Of a DNA stretch of 64,000 bases, positions 25,829-36,231 are shown piece after piece. The translations under genes were made by a program, and so were the position numbers. The DNA comes from Adenanthera pavonina (taxonomy: Eukaryota; Streptophyta; Magnoliopsida; Fabales; Fabaceae): the NCBI GenBank assembly GCA_026686845.1, contig JAIVEN010000016.1, forward strand, positions 8,511,501 to 8,575,500, written 5' to 3'. Under the pieces are notes generated by a model. It made no database searches. It worked only from the letters and a program-made list of their open reading frames with translations, and was not told the origin of the DNA. Numbering within the stretch: the stretch's first letter is position 1; each line of letters starts with the position of its first letter.

Positions 25829-26702
25829 AAACTTTTCTTTCCAAAATGGCTGATTAGAGTCATCCCTAGTAAGAACTCGACTTAAGAAAGTATCCTTATA
25901 CCATCTAAAATCAGATAATGTTCTGCACTTAAGGTTTGATAAAAGTTCTGCTGACGTATCTTGCCATAAAGAAGGATCACCAATAAAATGTTTAATAATT
26001 GTAAAAATAAGGTGATTTGTAGAATCGGGAATCACCTGATCATTGTGCAAAATGGGCGTTCCATCTGCTTGTGTTTTGATGGAAGAGTAAATGGTATCCT
26101 TATCTTCAGAAGAAAGACAAAAATCCCACCAACCTTTTAATTGTCCAGTAAACCCGGAGACTAAAAGATCAGTTATTTGTTCATCTGTATAATCGTTTTG
26201 GGTTTGATAAGCATTGCTTACCATAGTCATATGTTGGAGAGTTTGAAGGATAGCTGGCTCACTCAATCCATCTATGTTCCATTCATAGAGGTTGTCAGAG
26301 TTGAAAGCTTTGAAATTTTGATGGGGTTTTTCTTCTAAAAGGACATCTGGGGGTGTTGCCCTACTGTAGTATAGTTTGGATGGTTTGATTCAAACTCTCT
26401 TTTGGGCTGAAAGTTTGATTTAGGCTCGGATTTGGGTTTTGAATAGTATTGGGCCCTTTTGAAAAAAGGTTTTTTTTTGTTTTTTGTGAGGTTTAGGTTG
26501 TTTGCAAGGAGGGAAACCGAATTGCTCACAAAAGGTTCCTAGTTCTCTTTTATCGGAAGCTTTCTCTTTGACAAGCTGATTTTGCAGTTTGTTATCTTGA
26601 CAAATCTTTAGCGCAGTTTTTTGTACATATGATACTAACTGTCCATATGTCAAATTCTCATAAGGGATTTTGCCATCATTTGGGTTTCTTAATTTGTCTC
26701 TA
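25829..26702 (-). pseudogene. Pararetroviral fragment C: two coat-protein pieces
   Basis: Reverse-complement sequence: 25829-26386 equals 29739-29182 and 26387-26702 equals 30089-29775. In viral sense it runs 29775-30089 and then jumps back to 29182-29739. It contains the coat-protein stretch SGFTGQLKGWW. It has CGA where the full copy has the TGA stop at 29689-29691, and one extra base in the A/T homopolymer near 26470. Confidence 0.85.
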
Positions 26703-26704
26703 CA

Positions 26705-26753
26705 TCTCTATTTTCCCCCTCTTCCTTTTTAAGTCCTTCGGGGCCACTCCCCT
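26705..26753 (+). repeat. Left 49-bp terminal repeat of the viral copy
   Basis: The 49 bases starting TCTCTATTTTCCCCC and ending CCACTCCCCT recur without mismatch at 34618-34666. The left copy ends five bases before the primer-binding site. The spacing to the right copy (7,913 bp) gives the circular genome length. Confidence 0.9.
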
Positions 26754-26758
26754 CTATC

Positions 26759-26772
26759 TGGTATCAGAGCCA
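26759..26772 (+). promoter_or_regulatory. Primer-binding site for initiator tRNA-Met
   Basis: TGGTATCAGAGCCA is complementary to the 3' end of plant initiator tRNA-Met, the standard primer for minus-strand synthesis in Caulimoviridae. It lies about 350 bp before the first ORF1-proximal ATG. Confidence 0.9.
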
Positions 26773-27111
26773 GAAGGTGAAGTAGAGATGTATTAATTAG
26801 ATCTGGATCTACCTCTATGTCCTTCAGAATTCTTGTTAGAATTCTAGAGATGAATTTGAGGAACTAAGCTCGATAGCGATGGGACTTTGTCCTAAATGGA
26901 TATGATTCTAGTGTATCATACATGAGTCTTTCTAGGGATGGTAAGGCTGTAAGTCCCAGGAGAGGCAAGCGATTGGTCCCTACAGTAGTGTATGATATAT
27001 GAGATATTATGTTCAAATCTGGCTAGAGTAAGTTCTAAAATAATTCTGCTAGAATTTTAATAAATTATTCTGAACCTTAGAGTTAGATAAAGTTTTAATT
27101 CTTATACCACT

Positions 27112-27138
27112 ATGGATCCAGATGGTAATGATGCTTAG
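27112..27138 (+). other. Short upstream ORF before ORF1
   Basis: An eight-codon reading frame (MDPDGNDA, then TAG) ends inside the 5' extension of ORF1 and overlaps the ATG at 27122. The same short frame is present in mosaic B at 23790. Upstream short ORFs are common in caulimovirid leaders, where they influence ribosome shunting or reinitiation. A role here is inference. Confidence 0.4.
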
Positions 27139-27232
27139 ATATGGGAGAATTCTTATAAGCTTTCACCGCTACTTTAATTTCTGCTTATCTACTGCTTTCA
27201 TTTTCCTTACTTTCTTCATAACCTTCGTTATT

Positions 27233-30200
27233 ATGTCTTTGTTACGCTCCTTTTCTTTCTCTTCCAGAAGATCTTCTTCTTCTGCCTCTTCTTCAAACCC
27301 TCCTTCAAATGAGGAATTAAAATCACCAAACAAAAAGATTTTCTCACAGGAAATCTCTTTTTCAAACTTAAACCAAAACATTGATAATTGGACTTTACCA
27401 ACTATCACACCAAACTGTCTTTATGAAATTTCAGAAAAAGATAAGAAATGGTTCTCAAAATCTGATTATATAATCAGGACAGTTGAGGAATCAGTTCCTA
27501 TCAAACCAGAAAATGAAAATTTTTTCCTTCTTTCGAAAAAATCAATTGAAAAACATAAAAAAGAGTTTAATTACCTACACATAGGATGCGTCCAGGTGGC
27601 AATTAAACCATTAATAAGGAAAGGGTTAAACGTATCATGTTTAGTATGTCTACAAGATACTAGACATTATACGTATGCCGATTCACTTCTAGCAGCTGCT
27701 GAAATGGGCTTAAACAATGGGCCTGTTTACTTCAACTGCTATCCGGATCGAACCCTAGATTTAACCGATGAACATGTCCTAGATGCCCTAAAACTTAGGA
27801 TACAGCTTCATGGTTTAAATATGAAACCAGGGTCTATACCCGCTACACTAATCTATAGGATTAGCTACAAAGTTTTAAACTCAAACGCCACAAATGCCCA
27901 AAACTCCCTGATACTGGTCAAACAACAATTTTCTTAACCGACTATAATAATGTCAATGTTTCAATCCCAAAAACCATTATGTGGGAAGAAGTCAAACTAC
28001 CTGATGAATGGATCATGGAAAGGGCTTCTCAGCCAATTCCTAAAATAATGCCACAAATCAGTAGAATTGCTCAAACCCAAGATGGGACTGTTAGATTGTC
28101 TTTTGACAGGCCAAGAAAATCTATGTCTCAAACATATAAACCATCTATATATGAAGATTGTAGGTCTACAGTAAGTGAATCAGCAAGATTCTCTTGTTCT
28201 TCACTACCACAACCTCCTTCTGTCATATATATGGCAGTCCCAAACAATCCTGAACCTAAAGTTCAAAATACTTCCGTTTCAGGAATAAACAATTCTACAA
28301 ACGTCCCTCACATAAATTATGAAACACAAGACGATTTAAGATCAATTGAGTCTCCTGATTATTCTGCATTAGGAGAGCCAAGGGATATAAATGTCTTACA
28401 AAAGAATTTCAAAATTGATAAACCTTCTTTACAAAAGGAGTTTTACTCTTCAGAAAATACTTTGAAAAAGGAATGGTTTTTTGAACGCTTTCAAGGAATC
28501 AAGAGAAAACAAATTCAAGAACAGTTTTATTCATTTCTTGAAATTATAAGAGAAAATATTCCATTCTTTGACTGGTTTGAGGCTTTCGCCAAAAATGAAA
28601 ATTTGGATTATCCATATTTTTCTGAAATAGATGTTATAAAACAAGAATGGAAAACTTTTGATCAAACTGTTTCTTCTGAATTTCCACCAGGAACAGTCCA
28701 AATTCCTGGAAAGGTTGATAACCTTAACCAACCCATTTGGGCCTCTCCTTACAAATACAAACACACTTCTGAAGAAGTAAAACCTTCTGATATAAAGAAT
28801 ATTGTTGAACAAAACAATTATACTAACCTTTATTTACAAAGGATAGGTGATTGTTTAATTCAGCAAGACTTTCAAATTAAAACAGAGATAGGAACTTCTT
28901 CTTTAGAAACTCCTTCAATTCAAATACCCTTATTCAAACCCTTTGAATACACACCTCAACAGAAAATGGATTTACAAACAAAATCAAAAAACAAAATTAT
29001 TGAACAAATAAAAAATAAAATGTCTCAAATCAAACTTCATCAAACTGTTATCCCAGAAACTCCTCCTGCGCCATCCAAAACCTCTAAGGCCATACAAGTC
29101 CTTAAAGAAGATTCGGTAGTTGAGACAGAAGAAGAGTTTAGTCAAGACTCTTCTCTTCAAATAAACCAACAAAATTGGAGAAAACCATCCAAACTATACT
29201 ACAGTAGGGCAACACCCCCAGATGTCCTTTTAGAAGAAAAACCCCATCAAAATTTCAAAGCTTTCAACTCTGACAACCTCTATGAATGGAACATAGATGG
29301 ATTGAGTGAGCCAGCTATCCTTCAAACTCTCCAACATATGACTATGGTAAGCAATGCTTATCAAACTCAAAACGATTATACAGATGAACAAATAACTGAT
29401 CTTTTAGTCTCCGGGTTTACTGGACAATTAAAAGGTTGGTGGAATTTTTGTCTTTCTTCTGAAGATAAGGATACCATTTACTCTTCCATCAAAACACAAG
29501 CAGATGGAACGCCCATTTTGCACAATGATCAGGTGATTCCCGATTCTACAAATCACCTTATTTTTACAATTATTAAACATTTTATTGGTGATCCTTCTTT
29601 ATGGCAAGATAGGTCAGCAGAACTTTTATCAAACCTTAAGTGCAGAACATTATCTGATTTTAGATGGTATAAGGATACTTTCTTAAGTTGAGTTCTTACT
29701 AGGGATGACTCTAATCAGCCATTTTGGAAAGAAAAGTTTTTAGCTGGATTACCAACTTCACTTGGTAATAAAGTTAGAGACAAATTAAAAAACCCAAATG
29801 ATGGCAAAATCCCTTATGAGAATTTGACATATGGACAGTTAGTATCATATGTACAAAAAACTGCGCTAAAGATTTGTCAAGATAACAAACTGCAAAATCA
29901 GCTTGCCAAAGAGAAAGCTTCCGATAAAAGAGAACTAGGAACCTTTTGTGAGCAATTCGGTTTCCCTCCTTGCAAACAACCTAAACCTCACAAAAAACAA
30001 AAAAAACCTTTTTTCAAAAGGGCCCAATACTATTCAAAACCCAAATCCGAGCCTAAATCAAACTTTCAGCCCAAAAGAGAGTTTGAATCCAAACCAAAGA
30101 AAAACATTGTTTGTTTTAAATGCGGTAGGCCGGGTCATATCTCAAAATACTGTAGAATCACCCGAAAACTAAGAAATATTGAAATTGAGAAAGATGTTTT

Positions 30201-32628
30201 AGAAAAAATAAACAATATTCTTCTAGAAGATTCAGCATCGGAATCAGAACAGGAATCTTCTGAAGATCTTAAATCCCTTCAAAATGATGATCTTCAAGAA
30301 AATTCATCTTCTGAAATAAATGTTATTAGTAAGGAACATGATCTCCTTATTGATATCATTAGTAAATTACCAGATTCTGAAAAGGGAGAATATCTTTTAA
30401 AATTCAAAGAAATACTCTCTAGCCCATCTAACAGTAAACCATTACAACCGAAAAACCCAACTAAATATGACCTTACCCAAACTCTAGCTAGGTTTAAACA
30501 AGAGCCTAAACAAACTACCATTTCTGACCTTCGGTTCGAAATACAAAATATTAAAACTGAAATTCGCCTTATTAAAGAACAACAACAAGTTCATAGTGAG
30601 GCTATATCCCAAATACAGGATATACAGTTAAATCATCAAACCGAAGAAGATAGTGTCCCCAATGAACTAAATCTTCCAGAACCATTTTTAAACTTAGTTA
30701 CAAAAGTTCTTACACAAAAATTCTACATTAAAGCCAAAATAATTATAAACAATGAATTTATTTTGGAAAAAGATGTTCTATTTGATACAGGAGCTGAGGC
30801 TAACTGTTTCAGAGAAGGAATCATTCCAACAAAATATTTTGAAAAAACAACCGAGCGGTTTAGAGGTGTTGAGAGAACCCTTCTCCAGGTACAGTTTAAA
30901 GTTTCAGATGTAATTATTGAAAATCAAGGTTTTCAAGTCAAAACTCCGTTTATTATGGTTAAAGGAATGGGATCCAAGATTATCCTAGGAGCACCTTTTG
31001 CCCATTTACTTAAACCATACTTAACAGATGAGGCTGGGATTTCTAAATAGCATCTGGGAAAAACAATCTTGTTTCCTTTTACTTATGCTCCAAAAATCAA
31101 AGAGCTAAATATTATATCTTCCAAACAAAAACAAATTAATTTTCTTAAGCAAGAAATATCTTTTATGAAAATTGAAGAACAATTGATTTCAAAACCTGTT
31201 CAAACACAAATTTTGAAATGTTTGAAAGAAATTGTTAAAACCATTTGTTCAGATTTACCTAATGCTTTTTGGAACAGAAAAAAACATATAGTAGATCTGC
31301 CTTATGAAAAGGATTTTGACGAAAAACAAATTCCAACTAAAGCTCGCCCAATTCAAATGAGCTCAGAACATTTACAAATCTGCAGAGATGAAATCAATGA
31401 TTTGTTAAAAAAGAATTTGATCAGAAAATCTAGAAGTCCCTGGTCTTGTGCTGCTTTTTATGTTAACAATAATGCAGAACAAGAGAGAGGAGTTCCTAGA
31501 TTGGTAATCAACTATAAACCTTTAAACAAAGTTTTACAATGGATTAGATACCCAATCCCGAACAAATCTGATTTGTTAAAAAGACTCTATTCTGCAAAAG
31601 TATTTTCAAAATTTGACATGAAGTCTGGATTTTGGCAAATACAAATTGATGAAAAAAATAGGTATAAAACTGCTTTTACTGTACCATTTGGTCAGTATGA
31701 ATGGAATGTTATGCCTTTTGGTTTAAAAAATGCTCCCTCTGAATTTCAGAGAATAATGAATGATATATTTAATGATAATGATCAATTCATCATTATATAC
31801 ATAGATGATGTTTTGATTTATTCTCATTCTATAGATCAACATTTTAAACATATTTACAAGTTTATGAGAATTGCCAAAACCAATGGCTTAGCAGTTTCAA
31901 AAAAGAAAATAAGTCTTTTTCAGACAAAAATAAGATTTTTGGGACATTGGATATCTCAAGGATCTATTGTACCGATAGAAAGGTCTATAGAGTTTGCTGA
32001 TAAATTCCCAAATCAAATTATTGATAAAACTCAACTTCAAAGATTTTTAGGCTGTTTAAACTATGTTTCAGACTTTATTCCTCATTTAAGTAATTTCATC
32101 AAACCTCTCCACGAACGGCTAAGATCTAGTCCTCCTCCTTGGACAGATGTCCATACAAACATTGTCAAACAAATCAAGTCTTAGGTTAAGCAACTTCCTT
32201 GTCTTAACCTTCCAAATCCCTCTGCTCAAAAAATTGTTGAAACCGATGCCTCTGATATTGGTTATGGAGGTATTCTAAAACAGCGAATTGATGGTAAAGA
32301 ACAGGTAGTATCATTCACTTCAAAACATTGGAATAATACTCAGCAGAATTATTCCACAATCAAAAAAAAAATTCTGGCAATAGTTCTTTGCATTTCAAAA
32401 TTTCAATCTGATTTATTAAATCAAAAATTTCTACTTAGAATTGATTGTAAATCAGCAAAAGATGTTTTGCAAAAGGATGTTAAAAATATAGCTTCAAAAC
32501 AAATTTTTGCTAGATGGCAAGCTATCCTAAGCATTTTTGATTTTGAAATCGAGTTTATAAAAGGATCTTCAAACTCTCTTCCAGACTTTCTTACCCGAGA
32601 ATTCTTACAGGGAAAACAAGCAGAGTGA
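27233..32628 (+). pseudogene. Caulimovirid ORF1 polyprotein (MP-CP-AP-RT-RH), broken
   Basis: The likely start is the ATG at 27233, giving a serine-rich N-terminus; an earlier in-frame ATG at 27122 adds a hydrophobic stretch that is probably leader. The movement protein (30K family) spans about 27300-28250. The coat region follows with GFTGQLKGWW and a CCHC zinc knuckle CFKCGRPGHISKYC at 30112-30153. The aspartic protease has DTGAE at 30784. RT spans about 31310-32000, with YIDD at 31798-31809. RNase H begins around VETDASDIGYGG (32240) and ends at TGA 32626-32628. The breaks are a 1-bp deletion at 27901-27904, TGA at 29689-29691, TAG at 31048-31050 and TAG at 32182-32184. The neighbouring fragments lack the first three, so those arose after the copies separated. 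Confidence 0.9.
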
Positions 32629-32633
32629 ACCAA

Positions 32634-34103
32634 ATGCCACCCAAAAAGAAAAAAGAACCAAAAGAAGAACAGAGAGAACTGAGTATCTATCAAGATGCCC
32701 AGCCACCAGTTTCAAGTGCTGAACTTGAAAGTGTGGTAAAAAATTTACTTCAGCAAATTGGATCTCAAACCCAAGGATCCACTTCTGAAATTAAACAGGA
32801 GTCATCTACTCCATCTGGATCATCAATCCAGTTAACACAAACTGGGCCTTCAGCCCAACAAACTCAAACAGGGCCTTCGGCTCAAACCAAACACTCTTCC
32901 AAAAGGACCCTTGCCTCTTATGCACAATCTTATGCCAACAAACAGTTACCTAATAGCACCTGGCAGCAGATTGTTAACAATCGGGCTATTATCTCAAAAC
33001 AAGAGTATGATAGTTTGTCCCAAAACCCACTCATAACCAGAAACAATCCTCAAAAACAAATAATTGCTTCCTCCTCTTCCTCCAAAGCAATTATACTTCC
33101 CACTCCAGCAAACTTAACCACTCCTTACTACCATAAAGAAAATCAAGTAAGGAATTTGATTCAAATAGAACCTGAATTTTATAATCCAAATCCAAATCAA
33201 GTTGCTCTTAATGTTTTCCCTTCAGGATTTCATTATAGACCAACTAACTTGAAAAAATCTCGAGAGTTCTATGAGTTAATTTTGGTTCATTCTGAGTCGA
33301 TTAACATCGAGCAGAAAAATGATAAGCGAAGTGGACCAATGATAACGCATAGTACCCTTCAGATATTAAAAGTCCTCACTCCTTCTGGATGGGGGCAACC
33401 TCTTGAAAAATTCAAAACTTTTGGAATACCATATGATCCGGAAGGATACAATTACTGGGATTATATGGACGCTTGGTATCATGTATTCTATTTTCAAAAT
33501 GAATCATGGTCTCATACTTGGTTCATATATTTTAAAATAAAAACCCAGTATAATTTCCCTCAGTGGTTCATTCAATGGTGGAATTTCTTTGGACCTGTTC
33601 CTCAGATTATGCCTCCCAAAGTTGAACAGGCTTATGAATTATTCAAACAAAAGTTTAACCAGAATGAAGACCCTTTTCCCATCGATCTTCATTATTTTTC
33701 AAAGTTATCAGTATCCTGGATTTTTACCTGGAAATACAAGTTTTCAATAATAGTTCCAGGATCAAACACCTTGCCTATACTTCAAAGGATACCCTCAGTA
33801 AGATGGTGGGCTAAATTTGATATCAAACGAGTTGATGACAAAGCGGTCGAAAGATGGTTCAAAGAAAACCCTAAATATCTTTGTGTAACAGAACAAAGTA
33901 AATTCTTAAACCAAAGGACCCGGATTCAATCAATGCTGGCCTCCACTACGGACAAAGTCAGCTTAGTTAATCAACTCAACTCCATCTTGGTATTACTTCA
34001 AACTCAAGATCAGGCATCCTCCTCAAATCAACAAACTTCTTCATCAACTTCTGAAAGTCAAGATGAAAATGATGAAGACCTTATAGATTTAGGAGAAGAT
34101 TAA
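32634..34103 (+). CDS. Caulimovirid ORF2, function unknown
   Basis: An uninterrupted 489-aa frame starts 5 bp after the ORF1 stop. The N-terminus is strongly basic (MPPKKKKEPKEE), followed by a Q/S/T-rich low-complexity stretch with repeats of the type QTGPSAQ. The globular part is rich in Trp, Tyr and Phe (FHYRPTNLKKSREFYELI; YWDYMDAWYHVFYF). The C-terminus is acidic (DENDEDLIDLGED). I recognise no enzymatic motif. Florendoviruses are known to carry a second ORF of unknown function at this position. The frame is open while ORF1 is broken. The C-terminal third is also present in fragment A2 with at least one residue difference (Arg for Gln). Expression is unproven. Confidence 0.75.
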   Translation: MPPKKKKEPKEEQRELSIYQDAQPPVSSAELESVVKNLLQQIGSQTQGSTSEIKQESSTPSGSSIQLTQTGPSAQQTQTGPSAQTKHSSKRTLASYAQSYANKQLPNSTWQQIVNNRAIISKQEYDSLSQNPLITRNNPQKQIIASSSSSKAIILPTPANLTTPYYHKENQVRNLIQIEPEFYNPNPNQVALNVFPSGFHYRPTNLKKSREFYELILVHSESINIEQKNDKRSGPMITHSTLQILKVLTPSGWGQPLEKFKTFGIPYDPEGYNYWDYMDAWYHVFYFQNESWSHTWFIYFKIKTQYNFPQWFIQWWNFFGPVPQIMPPKVEQAYELFKQKFNQNEDPFPIDLHYFSKLSVSWIFTWKYKFSIIVPGSNTLPILQRIPSVRWWAKFDIKRVDDKAVERWFKENPKYLCVTEQSKFLNQRTRIQSMLASTTDKVSLVNQLNSILVLLQTQDQASSSNQQTSSSTSESQDENDEDLIDLGED

Positions 34104-34289
34104 AATATTGCTAGTCATCAATAAATGATGTGATGTCAGCAAACCTTTCTTTTTCTTAAACGATGTCGTTTTGCAAGTCACTAATAAACACTGTAGTGTC
34201 GGCAAAACAGTATCAAAAGTACAAACCGGAACTGTTCAAACAGTGCCAGTCACTAACAGTTTCTCGGTTCGAACTTTGCTTTTCCTTTC

Positions 34290-34296
34290 TATATAA
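34290..34296 (+). promoter_or_regulatory. TATA box of the pararetroviral promoter
   Basis: CTATATAAGGACACGG lies 187 bp downstream of ORF2, within the only long non-coding part of the viral genome. This matches the usual place of the caulimovirid pregenomic RNA promoter. TGATGTCAGC at about 34130 and TGTCGTTTTG at about 34165 may be upstream activator sites. The single full copy has this promoter only at its 3' end, not in front of its own ORF1. Confidence 0.7.
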
Positions 34297-34437
34297 GGAC
34301 ACGGAGCCTCAAAGGAAATCATCACTTGGTATTACAAGATACTGAGTTTCCTAAAGAGTTTTCCCAATCCCTGTGAGAGAAAAGCCTCCTTCCTTCTTCC
34401 TTCTCTCTTCATTTATCTTTGTAAGTGTTTTATTTTA

Positions 34438-34443
34438 AATAAA
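34438..34443 (+). terminator. Poly(A) signal of the pararetrovirus
   Basis: AATAAA occurs about 145 bp after the TATA box and before the primer-binding site in circular order. That is where caulimovirids place the signal that is bypassed near the 5' end and used on the second pass of the genome. Confidence 0.6.
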
Positions 34444-34617
34444 ATCTTTATTTTCAAGTTTAAATTCTGCATTCATATCCTTGCCTTGTTCAGATGAACT
34501 GAATTGGCTGGTTCTACCGCCTGAAGTTCCTCTTGAACCATCCCCTTAGCATATTTACTTCATGATTTACATAATTTGATATGTGTTAAGTAGTCCGTCT
34601 ACTCCTCTTCTTCACTT

Positions 34618-34666
34618 TCTCTATTTTCCCCCTCTTCCTTTTTAAGTCCTTCGGGGCCACTCCCCT
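34618..34666 (+). repeat. Right 49-bp terminal repeat of the viral copy
   Basis: Same 49 bases as 26705-26753. The viral sequence stops here, immediately before what would be the primer-binding site, and continues into A-rich host DNA (AAAAAAATAAAAAAAC). Confidence 0.9.
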
Positions 34667-36060
34667 AAAAAAATAAAAAAACTATTTTCAAAACATATGA
34701 AAACAGCCATATATCATCTTTTTTTATGGTGTTACTTGATTAACGGAATTTATTCATAGCTTTTATATTAATTATATATTTATCATATTTGATTAAAAGT
34801 TAGTGATACATCGATTCCATTGAAAGAGACACGGGATAGAGTTTGGTGGGTCTCACCCACAAGCTGGTTTTAAATTTGTAAACTTAAATTAGAAAAAAAT
34901 AGTTTGCTAAAATAAAATTTGAATAAAAAAATTTGTTATACTGTAATTTATATTTAAATATTTTGTGATAAAAGTAAGTTTGTAAATCTAAAATTATCTC
35001 CTCCAATTTATTAGTCAAAGCAGTAAAAGTTAATTTATGGGATAAAATAAAGTGTAAAAATTAGTCAAACATTCATTTAGTTCCAAACCTTATTTTCAAA
35101 GCTAAGATTGAATTTTCAAACAGATATCCAAACATGCCTCATGGGCTTCTTGGAAACTGGGAGCTCGTTTCAGATTTGAAGCAATGAATCATCGTCTTGC
35201 TTCTCCATTCCATCTGGTCCCCTTCTTTGGGCTCGCTTTTCAAATTTGTCATCTTCCTCCCCCCAACAAAACGACAACCTCATCAGTCGTTGCTTCCCCA
35301 TTCCCATGACTATCACGTGCCTGTCTTTTCGGCCCATTCAGGCCCAAACCAGCTTCCCCTTCTTTTCCCCATGCACATACATGTACCTATCTGTCAAGTC
35401 AAATTTCATCCTCAAGTATTGCCAAAAAAAAAATCCCCAAGATCCAGTCCATAATATTCCGAGGCAACTTCCTCACATCTCCCTACCTTTAATTATTTAT
35501 TTTATTATTTAAAAAAAGCACCAAAGATTCTAATTTTATAATATATATTGATTTAATATGTACTCTGAAAAAATATTTATAATGTTTGCATTTTCTAATT
35601 TTATTATTTTAATAAATAAACAATTCTGAACTAAAATTTAAAATACAATTTAACTGTAATTTATAACTCAACTACTCTAATTTTTAGCAAGATATAAATA
35701 TGGATAATATTTTCTTACCAGCAAATATGGATAATATTGGATACTTGTTACTTGTACAATGTCAACAATATAATCTCCAAATTAGGAATGAGTAACTAAA
35801 GTTAAAAGATGGTGGCAAAAAAAAAACTGAAGTTAACAAAAATCAGGCCCAAAAGAAAACCCTAAATTAACTGAAAGTCTCAAACCGGTCAAATATACAA
35901 TCAGGGACACGTCATTACGTCTTTGACGCGTAGGGTTATTTTCCTAAACAGGTTCATCGGCATCCCCACTCCTCCGTGTAACGGACCGATGAGAAATCGA
36001 CCACCGGAATAGCCGGTGAAAAAGTCATTAGAAAAGTGTGAAGAACCCCACCATCTCTCC
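34667..36060. other. Intergenic between viral cluster and small-protein gene
   Basis: AT-rich host DNA. A C-rich stretch at 35200-35460 gives open frames of up to 88 codons in overlapping frames (35197-35512) but matches nothing I know. A CACGTG motif occurs near 35316. Confidence 0.5.
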
Positions 36061-36071
36061 TCTCTTACAAC

Positions 36072-36081
36072 TCCACGTGTC
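36072..36081 (+). promoter_or_regulatory. G-box/ABRE-like element
   Basis: CCACGTGTCC contains the CACGTG core and the ACGTGTC form of an abscisic-acid response element. It lies 33 bp upstream of the TATA box of the gene starting at 36232. ABA or light regulation is suggested but not shown. Confidence 0.55.
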
Positions 36082-36111
36082 CGATCTTATCCTTTTCCTC
36101 CACCAACGTGC

Positions 36112-36118
36112 TATAAAT
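36112..36118 (+). promoter_or_regulatory. TATA box of the 36232 gene
   Basis: CTATAAATATATG lies 120 bp upstream of the ATG at 36232, giving a plausible 5' leader of about 90 nt. Confidence 0.65.
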
Positions 36119-36231
36119 ATATGCCTACGATGTTGAGGCTAGGACCCTGTAGAAACCTACTTTTACCGATAAATCTTGGAAATTAGAAAGTTCGGTTCAG
36201 TTATCACCCCGCGCCCCCTTCTCTCTCACAA

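Larger units (their letters stand above)
26705..34666 (+). mobile_element. Near full-length endogenous caulimovirid (florendovirus-like)
   Basis: One genome unit of about 7,913 bp plus a 49-bp terminal repeat. The order is primer-binding site, leader, ORF1 (movement protein, coat protein with zinc knuckle, aspartic protease, RT, RNase H), ORF2 of unknown function, TATA box, AATAAA. There is no integrase and no LTR, and a 30K-type movement protein is present, so this is Caulimoviridae and not Ty3/Gypsy. A second ORF downstream of RNase H and the tRNA-Met primer site point to Florendovirus; a petuvirus-like relative is the alternative. ORF1 is broken by one frameshift and three stops, so this copy cannot encode a working polyprotein. 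Confidence 0.9.

Noticed and set aside
26731..26745. AAGTCCTTCGGGG resembles the start of a U6 snRNA
   Set aside because: It lies in the viral leader repeat and the rest of U6 is absent.
22595..34666. Ty3/Gypsy LTR retrotransposon
   Set aside because: There are no LTRs and no integrase, and a 30K-type movement protein precedes the coat region, so the family is Caulimoviridae. The 49-bp terminal repeats are far too short and lack a promoter.
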